Part shown: positions 31,231 through 42,062 of the stretch, in pieces | How the letters are laid out: every line of letters begins with the position of its first letter | Position numbering within the stretch: position 1 is the stretch's first letter | Assembly (NCBI GenBank): GCA_963675135.1 | Contig: OY776120.1 | Span: forward strand, 10,940,001-11,004,000 | Direction of reading: 5' to 3' | Length of the DNA stretch: 64,000 nucleotides | DNA from: Galeopsis tetrahit | Lineage: Eukaryota; Streptophyta; Magnoliopsida; Lamiales; Lamiaceae | Translations under genes and position numbers: made by a program | Notes under the pieces: generated by a model | Seen by the model: only the letters and a program-made list of their open reading frames with translations | Told to the model about the DNA's origin: nothing | Database searches by the model: none

Positions 31231-31482
31231 ACCCCCCCCCCCCCACAGGAACTTACGTTGTATAGAGGTTAAAGTGTTGAGGATTTTGCAAGGAAGAAGG
31301 TAAAAGGAAAATTGGTATATAGGTATCGACATTAACACTGATTTTAGGAGAGTGATTCTCCCCCCGAGAGAGATATTTCTGGATTGCCATGATGCCAGTC
31401 TCTTCTCCATCCGTTGCACCAACTCGTTCCAGCGGCCCACTCTTTTGTGGCTATCGCCCACTTTAATTCCCAGGTAAGTCAT
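31231..31482 (-). pseudogene. LINE reverse-transcriptase fragment cut by the gypsy element
   Basis: Minus-strand translation gives TYLGIKVGDSHKRVGRWNEL, then KRLASWQSRNISLGGRITLL and SIPIYQFSFYLLP, ending IQRKFLWGG, a familiar segment after the RT core of plant LINEs. It stops at a C-run (31,231-31,244) where the gypsy LTR begins; the rest of the LINE would lie left of the window. The RT-proper region upstream (beyond 31,482) is not recognisable, so this is already a fragment. Confidence 0.85.
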
Positions 31483-31946
31483 CGGCAGACTACTTGTTTG
31501 ATAAATGTACGTAGTATTTGATAAATGTAGAGCTTAAATTATACTCTCTCGTCTCGTGATGTCTTGCTTCACCGGCTCACTTTTAAGAAAAATGAATTTA
31601 GTGGTGAGTGTGAGGTCAAATAAAGGAGAAGTATTTTGGACAATTTAGTGAGGTGTAAAGAAAATTGTGAGTAAAAAATGAGTATCAATTTTAAAAATAA
31701 AAAATAATATAATGATTGGGGTATTAATTTTGTGAATTATTTTTGTATTATGAGTGTACAAGTAATTTTAAAACGTATCAATAAAAAAATAGATAAATAA
31801 TTACGAAACAAAAAATATAGTATAATTCATGGCTACATATCTTTGTTGTCTTTTTTTGTTTCTCATGCCAAGATCAATATAAGGATTTGAGAGTTGGAGC
31901 AACACAAATCAACTCTAGTTGATCATTTTAAGCTTATCCTACTTGT
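31483..31946. other. AT-rich intergenic stretch, no gene seen
   Basis: No coding potential recognised. Part of it (31,590-31,770) resembles 33,490-33,680 on the other side of the TRIM-like element, so a degenerate repeat is present twice. Confidence 0.6.
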
Positions 31947-31951
31947 AGGAG

Positions 31952-33366
31952 TGTGAAAATTATATTCAGTCATTGTTGATGAGATGATAAGAGTGGTCCA
32001 ATATATATAGGGATTACAAGAGATATATAAAAAAATAGATAAACAAAGAAATAAATATAAACTATAAATAAAAGATTGCTACCTATAATATATTATAATA
32101 TTCCTATAATACATTATACTATTTCTATAATATATTGTTATATTATATTCTCTAATACCCCCGATCAAGCGAAGCTGGGAATGTAAATGAACACGAGCTT
32201 GGTACACAACAATTTGAAGCGAGTTTGAGATAAAAACTTCGTGAATACATCCGCAAAATAAAGCACTTTTGTTGTCATACAACAGGAGAAATAACGAAAA
32301 TTCGGAATCACCAAATAGAGCATGTCAAGGCGCACAAAAGCGGGAAGCAAATGGATCGAAACACCGAAATCCTTTGAAGGACGAACGTACGATGACAAAA
32401 AAATAGGCAAGAAACACTTGCAAGTTTTGTGGAAACAAATGAACCGAGCACAAGCAAGATAGATAGGAAGGGCACAAAGTCAATAAAGTCGGTCATGGGC
32501 TCTCTACAGAGAGAGGAAAGTAGAAGAAGAAAGATGTAGTGTGAAGCTATAGAGAAAATTAAAGTGTACGGGAGTGTGACTAACACTATATGTGTGAAGA
32601 CATTCATGGTGATAACTTGATCGGCCATGAAAGGGGACGAGGAGACGTGCTCGCTCGAAGAAAAAAAAAAGATTAGGGGGGCGAGGAGACTTGCTCACTC
32701 GAGAAGAAGAAGAAGGGGGGACAAGGAGACTTGCTCGCTCGAGAAGAAGAAGGGGGACGAGGAATACAAGCTCGTCGGTGGCGGCTAAAAGCGGCCAAGA
32801 GAGGGAACGAGGGAGACCAGCTCGTTCGAGAAGAAGAAGAAGGGGGACGAGGAATACAAGCTCGTCGGTGGCGGCTTAAAGCGGTCGGGAGAGGGAACGA
32901 GGGAGACCAGCTCGTTCGAGAAGAAGAAGAAAGGGGACGAGGAATACAAGCTCGTCGGTGGTGGCTAAAAGTGGCCGGGAGAGGGAACGAGGAAGACCAG
33001 CTCGTTCGAGATAAAAAAAAAAAAAAAAAAAAAAAACAAGGCGGCGACGAGGGATACCTGCTCGTCGAGGACGCCGAAAAAATTGAGAAGAAAGGGGAAG
33101 GGGCAAGGCAGCGACGGGGGATACCAGCCCGTCAGAGACGCCGAAAAATAAGGGTTTTAGTGTATTAGGTTGATACCATGTGAGAATTATATTCGATCAC
33201 TGTTGATGAGATGATAAGAATGGTCCACTATATATAGGGATTACAAAAGATATATAAGAAAATAGATAATCTATAAATAAAAGATTGCTACCTATAATAT
33301 ATTATAATATTCCTATAATACATTATACTATTTTTATAATATATTATTCTATTATATTCTCTAATA
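31952..33366 (-). mobile_element. TRIM-like deletion derivative of a copia element
   Basis: Direct repeats 31,952-32,157 and 33,179-33,366 (about 200 bp) act as LTRs. The flanks AGGAG (31,947-31,951) and AGGAC (33,367-33,371) look like a 5-bp duplication with one change. On the minus strand the right repeat is followed directly by TGGTATCAACC (33,178-33,168), a Met-tRNA-type primer site, and the left repeat is preceded by a short GGGGG tract. The LTR starts TA, not TG. The inside keeps only a remnant of the copia RNase H end (FADVFTKFLSQTRFKLLCTK, about 32,305-32,215) and a 90-bp tandem repeat. It cannot encode its own enzymes. Confidence 0.8.
32751..33020. repeat. 90-bp tandem repeat, three copies
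   Basis: Copies begin at 32,751, 32,841 and 32,931; a degenerate fourth follows an A-run at 33,010. The unit length is a multiple of three and all copies read through on both strands (plus-strand unit contains GRGIQARRW), but I recognise no protein and do not call a gene. Confidence 0.8.
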
Positions 33367-33369
33367 AGG

Positions 33370-33497
33370 ACTCTAAAAATTGGGTTAAACACTAGTTCAA
33401 ATCCTTAATATCAGTTAGTTATAAGTAGTAATAGTAAACTCTAAAAATTGGGTTAAACTCTAGTTCAAATCCTTATATCAGTTAGTTATAAGTAGTA
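33370..33497. repeat. 68-bp tandem duplication
   Basis: Two near-identical copies of a unit beginning ACTCTAAAAATTGGG (33,370 and 33,438), directly beside the TRIM-like element. Confidence 0.75.
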
Positions 33498-34046
33498 AAA
33501 GGGGTGTGTGAGGTAAAATAAAAGATGGTGATTTAGTGAGGTGTAGAGATAATTTGATGAAAAAAAAAATGTAAATAAAATGAATGACAATTTTAAAAAT
33601 AAAATTATATTGTGAGAGCATTAATTTTGTAATTATTTCCATATTATAAGAGTACAAGTAATTACTTGAGATGTCATTATAAAAAAAAAATGTTTAAATT
33701 TTAAGTAGCAGTAGTATACTAGTATCCAATTACTCACTTTGTTGCTACAGTCATCAAATTCATAAATTCACCAGCTTTTAAAAAAAAGTAGGCATGGGCA
33801 GTTTGTACATGATAATTTGGATTTTACAATGGATCTAAAAAAAACTCTAGACTTGAAATATACCTATGAATGCTGAATGCAGGAAGACCAAAGTAAAGAT
33901 CCGGATTTGCTCAACAACTATGAATGCAAGACCTTATCTTCTAAGTTATACTCCCAATATCAAAACTGCTAGCTCCTACACCAATTTATCATCAAGAAAG
34001 AAATTGACAGTAAAAAAAAAACATCCCGACATAATTAGAGCATTTC
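33498..34046. other. AT-rich intergenic stretch, no gene seen
   Basis: Contains a diverged copy of the 31,590-31,770 repeat at its start; nothing else recognised. Confidence 0.55.
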
Positions 34047-34051
34047 CAAAA

Positions 34052-35336
34052 TGATGGAGATAAGATTGTATTTTAATTATTTAGTATTATTTATATTTTA
34101 TATAGTGTTAGAGCTTTGTTTAGGTTTTGATTAATTATTAGTGGGCCGGGCTTTTAGGGCTTACACGCCTAAAACCCTAGTTTACCTATTATAAATACGA
34201 GTATCAAGAACATTGTAAGGGGAGTTGATTTGAATAGAAAAATATTGAGTTTTATCCCTTTTGACGTGTTTTATTTGTGTTCTTCCAGTATTCATTTTGA
34301 ATCAATGGATTTTCACTTTTAATCTCGTTTAAGTATATTCCGGGTATTCGTAGAATCAACGGATTTACGTGTGTATCGTGCTTCCGCCTGCATCAGTTGG
34401 TAATCAGAGCCATAACGATTCCGTGGGGTTTATCGTTTATCAACGATGAAGCAAAATTACGATACGGAGGAGAAATTTGATTTTCTCTGGTCTCAATTGG
34501 CCGCCACCGTCGATGGAATTTTCGACAGCTACAGCCAACGAGACGAACTTGCCGCACTGGAAACGCCAGCGCCACCACCATCTCCAGTTTTGGCAGCCCT
34601 TGTCGCCGCCGCCACAGTGCCGCCCCCCGTTCCAGAAACTCATTCCACCAGTTTCACATCTCTACACAACCAACGGATTCAGTCGACGACTTATATTTTG
34701 GGAGAATTTGGTCCTGTATTTTATGAGAGAAATAGTGGACCTAGAGTTAGTAATAATTATTTTTTTATTACTAATGATAGTTATTTTGGCTCTTCTCCTA
34801 AGCCAACATTTGCTTATAGTCTCAAGACCTTGGGCAACGTACGAACTGCAGATGTTTTTTACGTCAAATTTCCTGAGGCGTTAATTAATTTTGCTTTCTC
34901 TGATGATGATCCCGTAGTGGGTGGTTTTTTTTATACTGCTAGAGATAAGATTCATGCAGATTCGAGGACGAATCTTTTCGAAGAGGGAGAGAATGATGGA
35001 GATAAGATTGTATTTTAATTATTTAGTATTATTTATATTTTATATAGTGTTAGAGCTTTGTTTAGGTTTTGATTAATTATTAGTGGGCCGGGCTTTTAGG
35101 GCTTACACGCCTAAAACCCTAGTTTACCTATTATAAATACGAGTATCAAGAACATTGTAAGGGGAGTTGATTGAATAGAAAAATATTGGGTTTTATCCAT
35201 TTTGACGTGTTTTATTTGTGTTCTTCCAGTATTCATTTTGAATCAATGGATTATCACTTTTAATCTCGTTTACGTATATTCCGGGCATTCGTAGAATCAA
35301 CGGATTTACGTGTGTATCGTGCTTCCGCCTGCATCA
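34052..35336 (+). mobile_element. Compact non-autonomous LTR retrotransposon with one short ORF
   Basis: LTRs 34,052-34,395 and 34,994-35,336 (344 and 343 bp, TG...CA, about six differences) are flanked by CAAAA duplications (34,047-34,051 and 35,337-35,341). A Met-tRNA-type primer site TGGTAATCAGAGCC lies at 34,398-34,411 and a purine tract (GAAGAGGGAGAGA) precedes the 3' LTR. A TATA box is at about 34,190. Total 1,285 bp, with a single 190-codon ORF, so movement depends on enzymes supplied elsewhere. Confidence 0.92.
34446..35018 (+). CDS. 190-aa ORF of the compact LTR element
   Basis: ATG is 35 bases after the primer site; the stop lies 25 bases inside the 3' LTR. The N-terminal half looks like the start of a Gag-type leader (MKQNYDTEEKFDFLWSQLA, then a Pro/Ala-rich linker). 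The last part (DSRTNLFEEGEN) recalls the C-terminal end of plant LTR-element Pol proteins encoded over the polypurine tract, so the ORF may be a join of gag start and pol end. The middle (residues 75-165) is not recognised. Expression is unknown. Confidence 0.65.
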   Translation: MKQNYDTEEKFDFLWSQLAATVDGIFDSYSQRDELAALETPAPPPSPVLAALVAAATVPPPVPETHSTSFTSLHNQRIQSTTYILGEFGPVFYERNSGPRVSNNYFFITNDSYFGSSPKPTFAYSLKTLGNVRTADVFYVKFPEALINFAFSDDDPVVGGFFYTARDKIHADSRTNLFEEGENDGDKIVF

Positions 35337-35393
35337 CAAAAACAATCTGCCCTCAACATAAACCCAATGCTAAATTTATAAGCCAAAAAAATA

Positions 35394-35656
35394 CTCCATC
35401 CGTCCTACAAAAATAGTCACATTTGACTTTACACACAAATTAAGAAAAATTAATAAATGTAGTCAAGTTTAACTAATGTGTCAATTTTGCCTTTGGAATC
35501 TCATATATCAAAATCTGTTAAACATTAATTTACTCTTATTAATTAGGGGTAAAATTGACAATAAAAAATTTAATATTAAAATAAAAGAGAAAATGTGGCT
35601 ATAATTTGAGACATTCAAAAAAGGAATATATGGTTATTTTTGTGGGATAGAGGGAG
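35394..35656. mobile_element. Stowaway-type MITE
   Basis: Terminal inverted repeats CTCCATCCGTCCTACAAAAA and the complement of TTTTTGTGGGATAGAGGGAG, flanked by TA on both sides (35,392-35,393 and 35,657-35,658). 263 bp, no coding capacity; ends match the CTCCCTCCGTCCC consensus of Tc1/mariner MITEs. Confidence 0.9.
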
Positions 35657-35658
35657 TA

Positions 35659-37634
35659 TCAAATTAAAATATGACATTAATCTTAACTTAATTAATGGAT
35701 AACTAATATATATTGTTCATATAAAACAATCACATGTAAATGAAGCATGTCATTATATGCACATATTCAAATAATATTGTGGACTTCTTGTTAATTTGGA
35801 AAAATGTAGTGAGAAAATCAATTATACCATCCTTAAATTGCTATTCTTTTGGATAGTTGGTTTTAATTTTGTTCACCATTTCATAGTTTTTACGGACTTG
35901 TCTTACGATGAGACAGGTCACAAAGTAACATAAATTAACATTTACTCATTCTAAATTGTTAAAACATAATATTCATTTTATGTTTCGTCTCATCGTGAGA
36001 CTATTTCACACAAGACATACTCTTCATTGTTTACCAATCAGGCCCAATTTGATATTCATTAATAATTACACCCGATGTTCCATTTTGTTTGTCTTTCTAG
36101 AGATGAAATTTTTATTTTTAAATGATTATCATTTTGCACTAATTTAAAACGGTTAAATGTCATATACATTTCAATTTTTTTACTTATATTTATTTTTATA
36201 ATATAATACATTAAATAACTTGTAAATAAAATTATAGAACTGACACATATATTTATTACTATTCAACTAATTTAATCACTGTGAAACATCATTAAACAAC
36301 AAACCAATTAGAACTAATGGAGTAACATTTATAAATCAAAGAGTTTTCTACTTATTTGTTCATAATAATACATTTTTTTATCCAAAAAGTAATACTGTAG
36401 TATTGTAAGAATCGAAGTTTTTATAGAATTGATCAATTTTTTGTTTAAATATATTGAAGTTCGAGAGCATCTTTATGTAATTTATCTAAAGATCGATGCT
36501 CCTGCATCATCCACCTACTTTTGAGACACTCACAAGTCGCATCATAGTTTGGGTACAAATTTCTTACACTTGGGTCAATTTTAACATGCCTCAAGACCAA
36601 GGTTAGGTGAAGAGGTTTGAATTGACCCCTTATCTAATAGTAAGAATAACAGTGGGTGCATTATAACATGACTTGAGATGCTCTATAAGGCTTATTAGTT
36701 AGTCCATCTATAAAATTTCTCATTACTTTTAGACATAAAAATTAAGATAAATATTAAAATAATAAATATAGTATAAACAATGTAATTGAGAGAAAAAAAA
36801 AAGTAAGACATAAAATCAAATTTTAGTTGCACATAAATTTTCCTCAAAATTTAAAAGATATTGTTAAAAATAATATGAAAAGTTTATGAATGAACAAATT
36901 AAAATGATAAAAGAAAGGCTCCAGTCTTAATTTTTCAGAAGCTAAAACGGTGTTTCAACACCACAATTTTACTTAAAAAAAAAATCACTAGTTGAATTGT
37001 TTTTTTTTTAATATTTGTTTTAATGAAGCTTGCACTTATGGAATGACTAAAAACATAATCCCGTGAGCATGCGACAAATTTTTATATGAACCCGTGAGGA
37101 AAGAGAAGCATAGACAAAACTATCATTATCAAATTATTTCTACCCCATATATATCCTAACTGCAGATTGAATCCTTATCACTACAATTAACTGCACTATA
37201 TGACCATAACATTTTGATCGAAGTGCAGTAATTTTTCATTTTTTTAGAACCCAAAGGAATTTATAATGAACCACATATAAATTCTTTTCAAACATATCTA
37301 AGCTAATTTGCTTTACTTTAATCGCTGTATCGATCTACATCAATCTAGCTATAACATTAATAATTAAAATTTGACAAAAAATTATATGCGGCAATCTCAT
37401 GTTAAGAAGGGTTTCATTTATTATATTTTTATAATTTTATGAATTTGTAGAACACTGATTTACTTATATTTTCTAGAGAAACATGACTTAATAATAATGT
37501 GATTTATGTCTCATGTATAAGACCGTCTCACACAAAACTCTCTTTTAAATTTAGATTTTTTGCCCAAATAATCATACGAAGTCGTTTCATTTAGATTAGA
37601 TGTTTCGAAAGCTCAAACCATCCCATCCCAAGTC
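35659..37634. other. AT-rich intergenic DNA, no gene seen
   Basis: No gene recognised. A 15-bp inverted pair GTCTTACGATGAGAC/GTCTCATCGTGAGAC (about 35,897 and 35,987) may be the relic of a small DNA element; 37,510-37,545 carries a similar 'gaccgtctcacac' word. Confidence 0.5.
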
Positions 37635-37642
37635 ATTGTAAG

Positions 37643-38326
37643 TAGTGACGGAGCCAGAAAATTTCGGGTGGGGGGCCCGATTAACATTACTTTAAGATAA
37701 AATAATATCTATTAATTATACTTATCAAAATTTCTAAACAAACAAACTTTCATTATGTTTTGTAAGAAGTTTTAATAGTTCCAACTTAAAATGAAGCAAG
37801 ATAATTTAATAGTTAATTAGTTGAACACTAAATGTCTTTAAAATAATACAGTGTTACAATATTCTATAATTCATACAATAAATATAAATGTACAAAAAAA
37901 TTTAAAACACTAAACTATTTTTTTTTAAACATCAATAATATTGTTCAATTTTAAGGACATTTTGTGAATCATAGAAAAAGTTTAGACAATAATTTTGAAT
38001 ACACCATCAATTAACTGTCTCTATTAAAAAAAATGTTAAATAATTGAAGTATTATAAAATAAATTTAAGAAGAAAATACATGAAAAAAGAAAAAATAGAG
38101 TTATTCCTTTCAAACTTTGTATATTCATTTTTATTCCATCTAAACTTAATATTTATGTCTTAAAATGAAAATAATATTTTTATTTATATATATATATATA
38201 ATAAAAATAATTATTAAAAACAATACATATAATTATTAAAAAAATATATCATATATATATAATAATAAAATAAAAAATGGGTGGGGGCCACTGGACCCCT
38301 CTGGGCCCAGTGTGGCTCCGTCTATG
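37643..38326. mobile_element. Non-autonomous hAT-type element
   Basis: Ends TAGTGACGGAGCCA and the complement of TGGCTCCGTCTATG form a terminal inverted repeat. Exact 8-bp flanking duplications ATTGTAAG lie at 37,635-37,642 and 38,327-38,334, the duplication size of hAT transposons. 684 bp, AT-rich, no ORF. Confidence 0.85.
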
Positions 38327-38334
38327 ATTGTAAG

Positions 38335-39490
38335 CATGTGTTATGTCTCTGATTTGTAAAAACAAATTTATTTTGAATTAGAAATTAGTACTTATAAATA
38401 CTTATTTTGATATATCATAGTATGTCACTAGCTAGCTAGCGTTTCCTCATCATGACAAAAAGACACATAATTGAGATTTGATATAATTATATACATGCAT
38501 GGGAATACAATTATGTGTGTAGCTTTTGTCAAACCGATCGAATTATTTAATAAAATTTGCAAATTAATTAAGCACTGCTTTAATTACTTTGATTTCTATT
38601 CATCAATTTCTTAAAATATATTAATGATTAAATGCATTTCTTATGAATTATTTTTGTACTTAAAGGTGAAAAACTAGATCACGCCTCAAGTATATATAAA
38701 AAAAACCCCACTATATTAACTTCATTACTCAGTATTGACATACCAAAACAGACATAATATTTCATCTATTTTTACATTTGAAAATGATTTTTTATAAAAT
38801 CGTTGCATGTGCTTAAATTTTTGGGACAAGGTTCAACTGATTAAATTGATTATAGCTCGATCATTTGATACAATCATACAAGGCAAGATAATATAGTCAT
38901 ATATATGACCTTGTCTTGCCGACTTGATCGAATATGTTATTAAACACACATTTATTTATATATACTCGTAACTTGTGATTATCAAATGGAAATTCGACAT
39001 GGACCAGACGATTGGGTTGTAATAATAATAATTATAAAAAAAAAAAAAAAAAAGATGAATGGTAGGCAAACCATGCAAACAACACTTCCCTCCAACTTGA
39101 GAATCGGTCACAAACTCATGAATTGCAATGCAAATGCAACTTAAAAGAGTCCCGTGAACCAAGTGGGGCCCAATCAACCACTCTATGACTACCCAACAAA
39201 AATTGAAAAACTAAAACAAAATCAATCAAATTCAGTATAAATCCACCACCCAAATAAGATAACTTATCTTCTTTTTGTGTCTGCATGAATAAAATCAAAA
39301 CCCTTGTTCAATACAAAAAATTTTGCACATTCCAGAACATACACAGGCAAAAAACTTTGTTTACCCTGCAGTGCCAATCTTTCCATTTTTGGATTTATCT
39401 TCAATTTGTTTTTTTTTCTAATTGGATGTCGACGGGCGGTTAGATTACCCCAGTGGGTAAATCAGTAAATGTAGATCCAAAAGCAAAACA
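38335..39490. other. Intergenic region upstream of the Ole e 1 gene
   Basis: AT-rich, no gene seen. Contains a short hairpin around 38,881-38,921 (GGCAAGA...TCTTGCC) and an A-run at 39,037-39,053. The proximal 300 bases should include the promoter of the next gene. Confidence 0.5.
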
Positions 39491-39495
39491 TTTGT

Positions 39496-39503
39496 TATAA
39501 AAA
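39496..39503 (+). promoter_or_regulatory. TATA box of the Ole e 1/proline-rich gene
   Basis: TATAAAAA, 52 bases before the ATG at 39,548, well placed for a short 5' untranslated leader. Confidence 0.75.
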
Positions 39504-39547
39504 GGCACACTTCCATCACCATTTTCATTCTTGAATCAATCACAACA

Positions 39548-40564
39548 ATGTTCTTGAAGTTAGTTATTTGTCTTAGTTTCATATTTAGTACTAATTACTT
39601 GTCAGAAGCCAAGCATCTAAAGAAACTTCCATCTGCTGCTATTGTTGGCACCGTCTATTGCGACACATGCTTCCCCAAGGCCAACCATTTCATCTCAGGT
39701 ACCTTCAATTTTCTTCGATTTTAGATCAATGCACGTGTATTAAGAAACCAAATCGTCGACTAATATTGATCAGGTGCGTCGGTTGAGATTCAATGCAAGG
39801 AGACGGGGTTCAAACAAGAAGTGAAGACAAACAATCGTGGAGAGTTCAAATTGGATCTGCCTTTCTCTGTATCCAAACATGCCAAGAAAATCAAAGGATG
39901 TTCCATCACATTAATCCGGAGTAACGAGCCGTCGTGCGACGTCGTTGCATCGGCAACAACTTCTTCACTACACCTGAAATCAAGAAAACAAGGAACGCAC
40001 ATTTTCTCAGCTGGTTTTTTCTCATTCAAGCCCCAAAAACAGCCTCAAGTATGTAACCAAAAATCAAACATCAACAAAAAGCTATCTCCAGAGAAAGATT
40101 CTACAAAGCACACCGATCAGATTCCATTTTTACCTATTCCATTTCTTCCGCCAAACCCTTTGCTACCGCCACCCTCTTTACTTCCCCCAGTTATTCCATC
40201 TCCTCCGGCCTCCATATTACCTCCGGTTCTCCCTACTCCTCAATCGCCGCCCTCCCTCCCCTTGCCACCGGTTCCGGGTGTGGTCCCGCCAATTCCGGGT
40301 GTGGTCCCACCAATTCCAGGTGTGGTACCGCCGGTTCCGGGTTTGGTTCCGCCGATTCCGGGTGTGGTTCCGCCGATTCCGGGTTTGGTTCCGCCAATTC
40401 CGGGTGTGGTTCCTCCGATTCCGGGTTTGGTTCCATCTCCGCCGCCACCATCGCCGACATTTCCGATTCCACTTCCACCGTTCCCGTTCCAGCCAACGCC
40501 GGGGTTTCCAGGGAAACCGCCTGCTGCTGAGGTGTCTTCGGAATCAAGAACGAGCTCCCCTTGA
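39548..40564 (+). CDS. Secreted Pollen Ole e 1 / proline-rich (extensin-like) cell-wall protein, two exons
   Basis: Exon 1 39,548-39,698 and exon 2 39,774-40,564, with a 75-base GT-AG intron splitting a Gly codon; 313 residues. Residues 1-21 form a signal peptide (MFLKLVICLSFIFSTNYLSEA), so the product is secreted, probably to the cell wall. The Ole e 1-like domain (about 28-140) has GTVYCDTC, GASVEIQC, NNRGEFKLDLPF and GCSITLIRS with the family's cysteines. The C-terminal half is proline-rich with about eight repeats of a PPIPGVV/PPIPGLV heptad (about residues 215-275), a likely site of proline hydroxylation. Family members act in wall structure; a specific role is not shown. It is the only complete host gene in the window. 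Confidence 0.92.
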
Positions 40565-40606
40565 TATTGCAGTTTACATCATATATATATATATAATTAT
40601 ACTTGC

Positions 40607-40612
40607 AATAAA
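40607..40612 (+). terminator. Polyadenylation signal of the Ole e 1 gene
   Basis: AATAAA 43 bases after the stop codon. Confidence 0.65.
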
Positions 40613-41349
40613 CTTTATTTGATGCTTTCCTTCACCTTTGTGTGCTTCTCATATTTTTTCACTTTTCATAATGTATTATTGCATCTGCGAAATATTCATG
40701 TTTGTTTGTAATCAAGAATCAGTGCATCTACTTTTTTTTTTTTTTTTTCTCATTCGATTACTTTGTTCTACTTTTCATATTTTTGATGTTTTATCTTATC
40801 GATTAATTTCATTATTATCTATATCAAACCTTTTTTTAGGGCAAATAGTTGTGTGTATCAATTACATGTTGGTACTATTTGATTCAATTTTTTAAATTTG
40901 TGAATGTTAATCATTAGTTATAGCAAATGTAATATAATATTATTTTAAATAAAATATAGTATTAGTTCAAATATTAAATAGGAACAAATCACATTTATGT
41001 AATTTCATAAACAAGAGTACAACCATTTTTTTTAAGAATGGACGATATCAAACTTATTATTGGGAAAACAAAAAATTTAGTCAAATACTTGTATACACCC
41101 GCAGGTACGGTGCCCCTAGTATATTTGGCTTCTCTCTTGAATTTAGGGATTTCAAATTCTTCTTCTTCTCCGACGCCGACGTACTTTCTCCACCATCAGC
41201 CCCTTCTCCCTCGCCGTCTGTTGCTTTGCCTCCCTTCGCCGACGCCGCTCCAGCGCCTTCTCCCAGCGCCTATTAAACTAACAATTGATAGTCGGTTCGA
41301 CCATGGAAACACTGATGTGTTGCATTAATTTATTGGATGAATAAGAAGA
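40613..41349. other. Intergenic, no gene supported
   Basis: AT-rich to 41,030. A GC-richer Ser/Pro-coding-looking stretch (41,150-41,280) has a short plus-strand ORF but no recognisable protein and is not called. Confidence 0.5.
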
Positions 41350-41735
41350 TTAGGGAGGCACGAACTTCATACAGATCGGCGACGTGACTTTCGCCAACGC
41401 AAAAAACGACGCCGGAAGCGACTAAATCCCTTCTCCACAAATCAAACCTGACGCCACCGCCGTCACCATCACCCGCGCCCTATCCGCGTTCTCCTTCTGC
41501 CACACGAACACCACCGCACTCCCCACACACATACCAATCGCAAAATACCCTCCAATCAGAAACGGCACTGCCATCGCCGTCGGCAGCGGCATCCACTTCC
41601 CGATCCTCTCCGGAGAAACGTCATTCACCAAATTAACCGCAATCGCAAACGCAAAAACGCATAGCACGTCTGCAAACAATGCTCAGGCAAAGCAGAGAAC
41701 CCCTGCACCTCTGCCGACACATCAGGGTACTTTAC
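41350..41735 (-). pseudogene. Yellow Stripe-Like (YSL) metal-nicotianamine transporter, C-terminal fragment
   Basis: Minus-strand translation shows YPDVSAEVQGFSALPEHCLQ, then in another frame AVNLVNDVSPERIGKWMPLP, TAMAVPFLIGGYFAIGMCVG, SAVVFVWQKENADRARVMV and VASGLICGEG, then after a stop SLPASFFALAKVTSPICMKF to a natural-looking end at 41,350. This is the conserved C-terminus of the OPT/YSL family (uptake of iron and other metals as nicotianamine chelates). A frameshift near 41,660, a stop at about 41,422-41,424 where the family has Trp, and the absence of the first 500 or so residues show that it is a relic. Confidence 0.88.
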
Positions 41736-41740
41736 AAATT

Positions 41741-42062
41741 GTAGTATTATTGATTATTAATTGTGGTATTATTGGTTATTGTTTGTGGTATTATCGATTA
41801 TGTGAAATTTTATTATTGGTTTAGGCATTGCTGATAAATATGGTAAAAAAATAATTAGGAGTGTGTGGTATTATTGATTATTAATTGTGGTATTATTGGT
41901 TATTGTTTATGGTATTACCGATTATGTGGAATTTTATTATTGGTTAAGGCATTACTGATAAATGTGGTGAAAAAATAATTTAGGAGTGTGTGGTATTACC
42001 GATTATGTGAAAATTTATTATTGGTTAAAGTATTACTGATAAATGTGGTAAAATAATAATTT
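41741..42062. repeat. AT-rich tandem repeat, about 122-bp unit
   Basis: Two full copies and a partial third, starting near 41,743, 41,866 and 41,992. Each contains GGTATTATTGATTATTA-like words and a GATAAATRTGGTRAAAAAATAATT end. It starts directly beside the YSL relic. Confidence 0.85.

Noticed and set aside
32731..33168. 145-residue plus-strand ORF rich in Arg, Glu and Gly
   Set aside because: It lies inside the TRIM-like element and is produced by a 90-bp tandem repeat; no protein family recognised.
35886..36012. Inverted pair GTCTTACGATGAGAC/GTCTCATCGTGAGAC
   Set aside because: Short arms, no flanking duplication found; could be chance or a decayed MITE.
41038..41328. 96-residue plus-strand ORF next to the YSL relic
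   Set aside because: No recognisable domain and low-complexity Ser/Pro/Leu composition.
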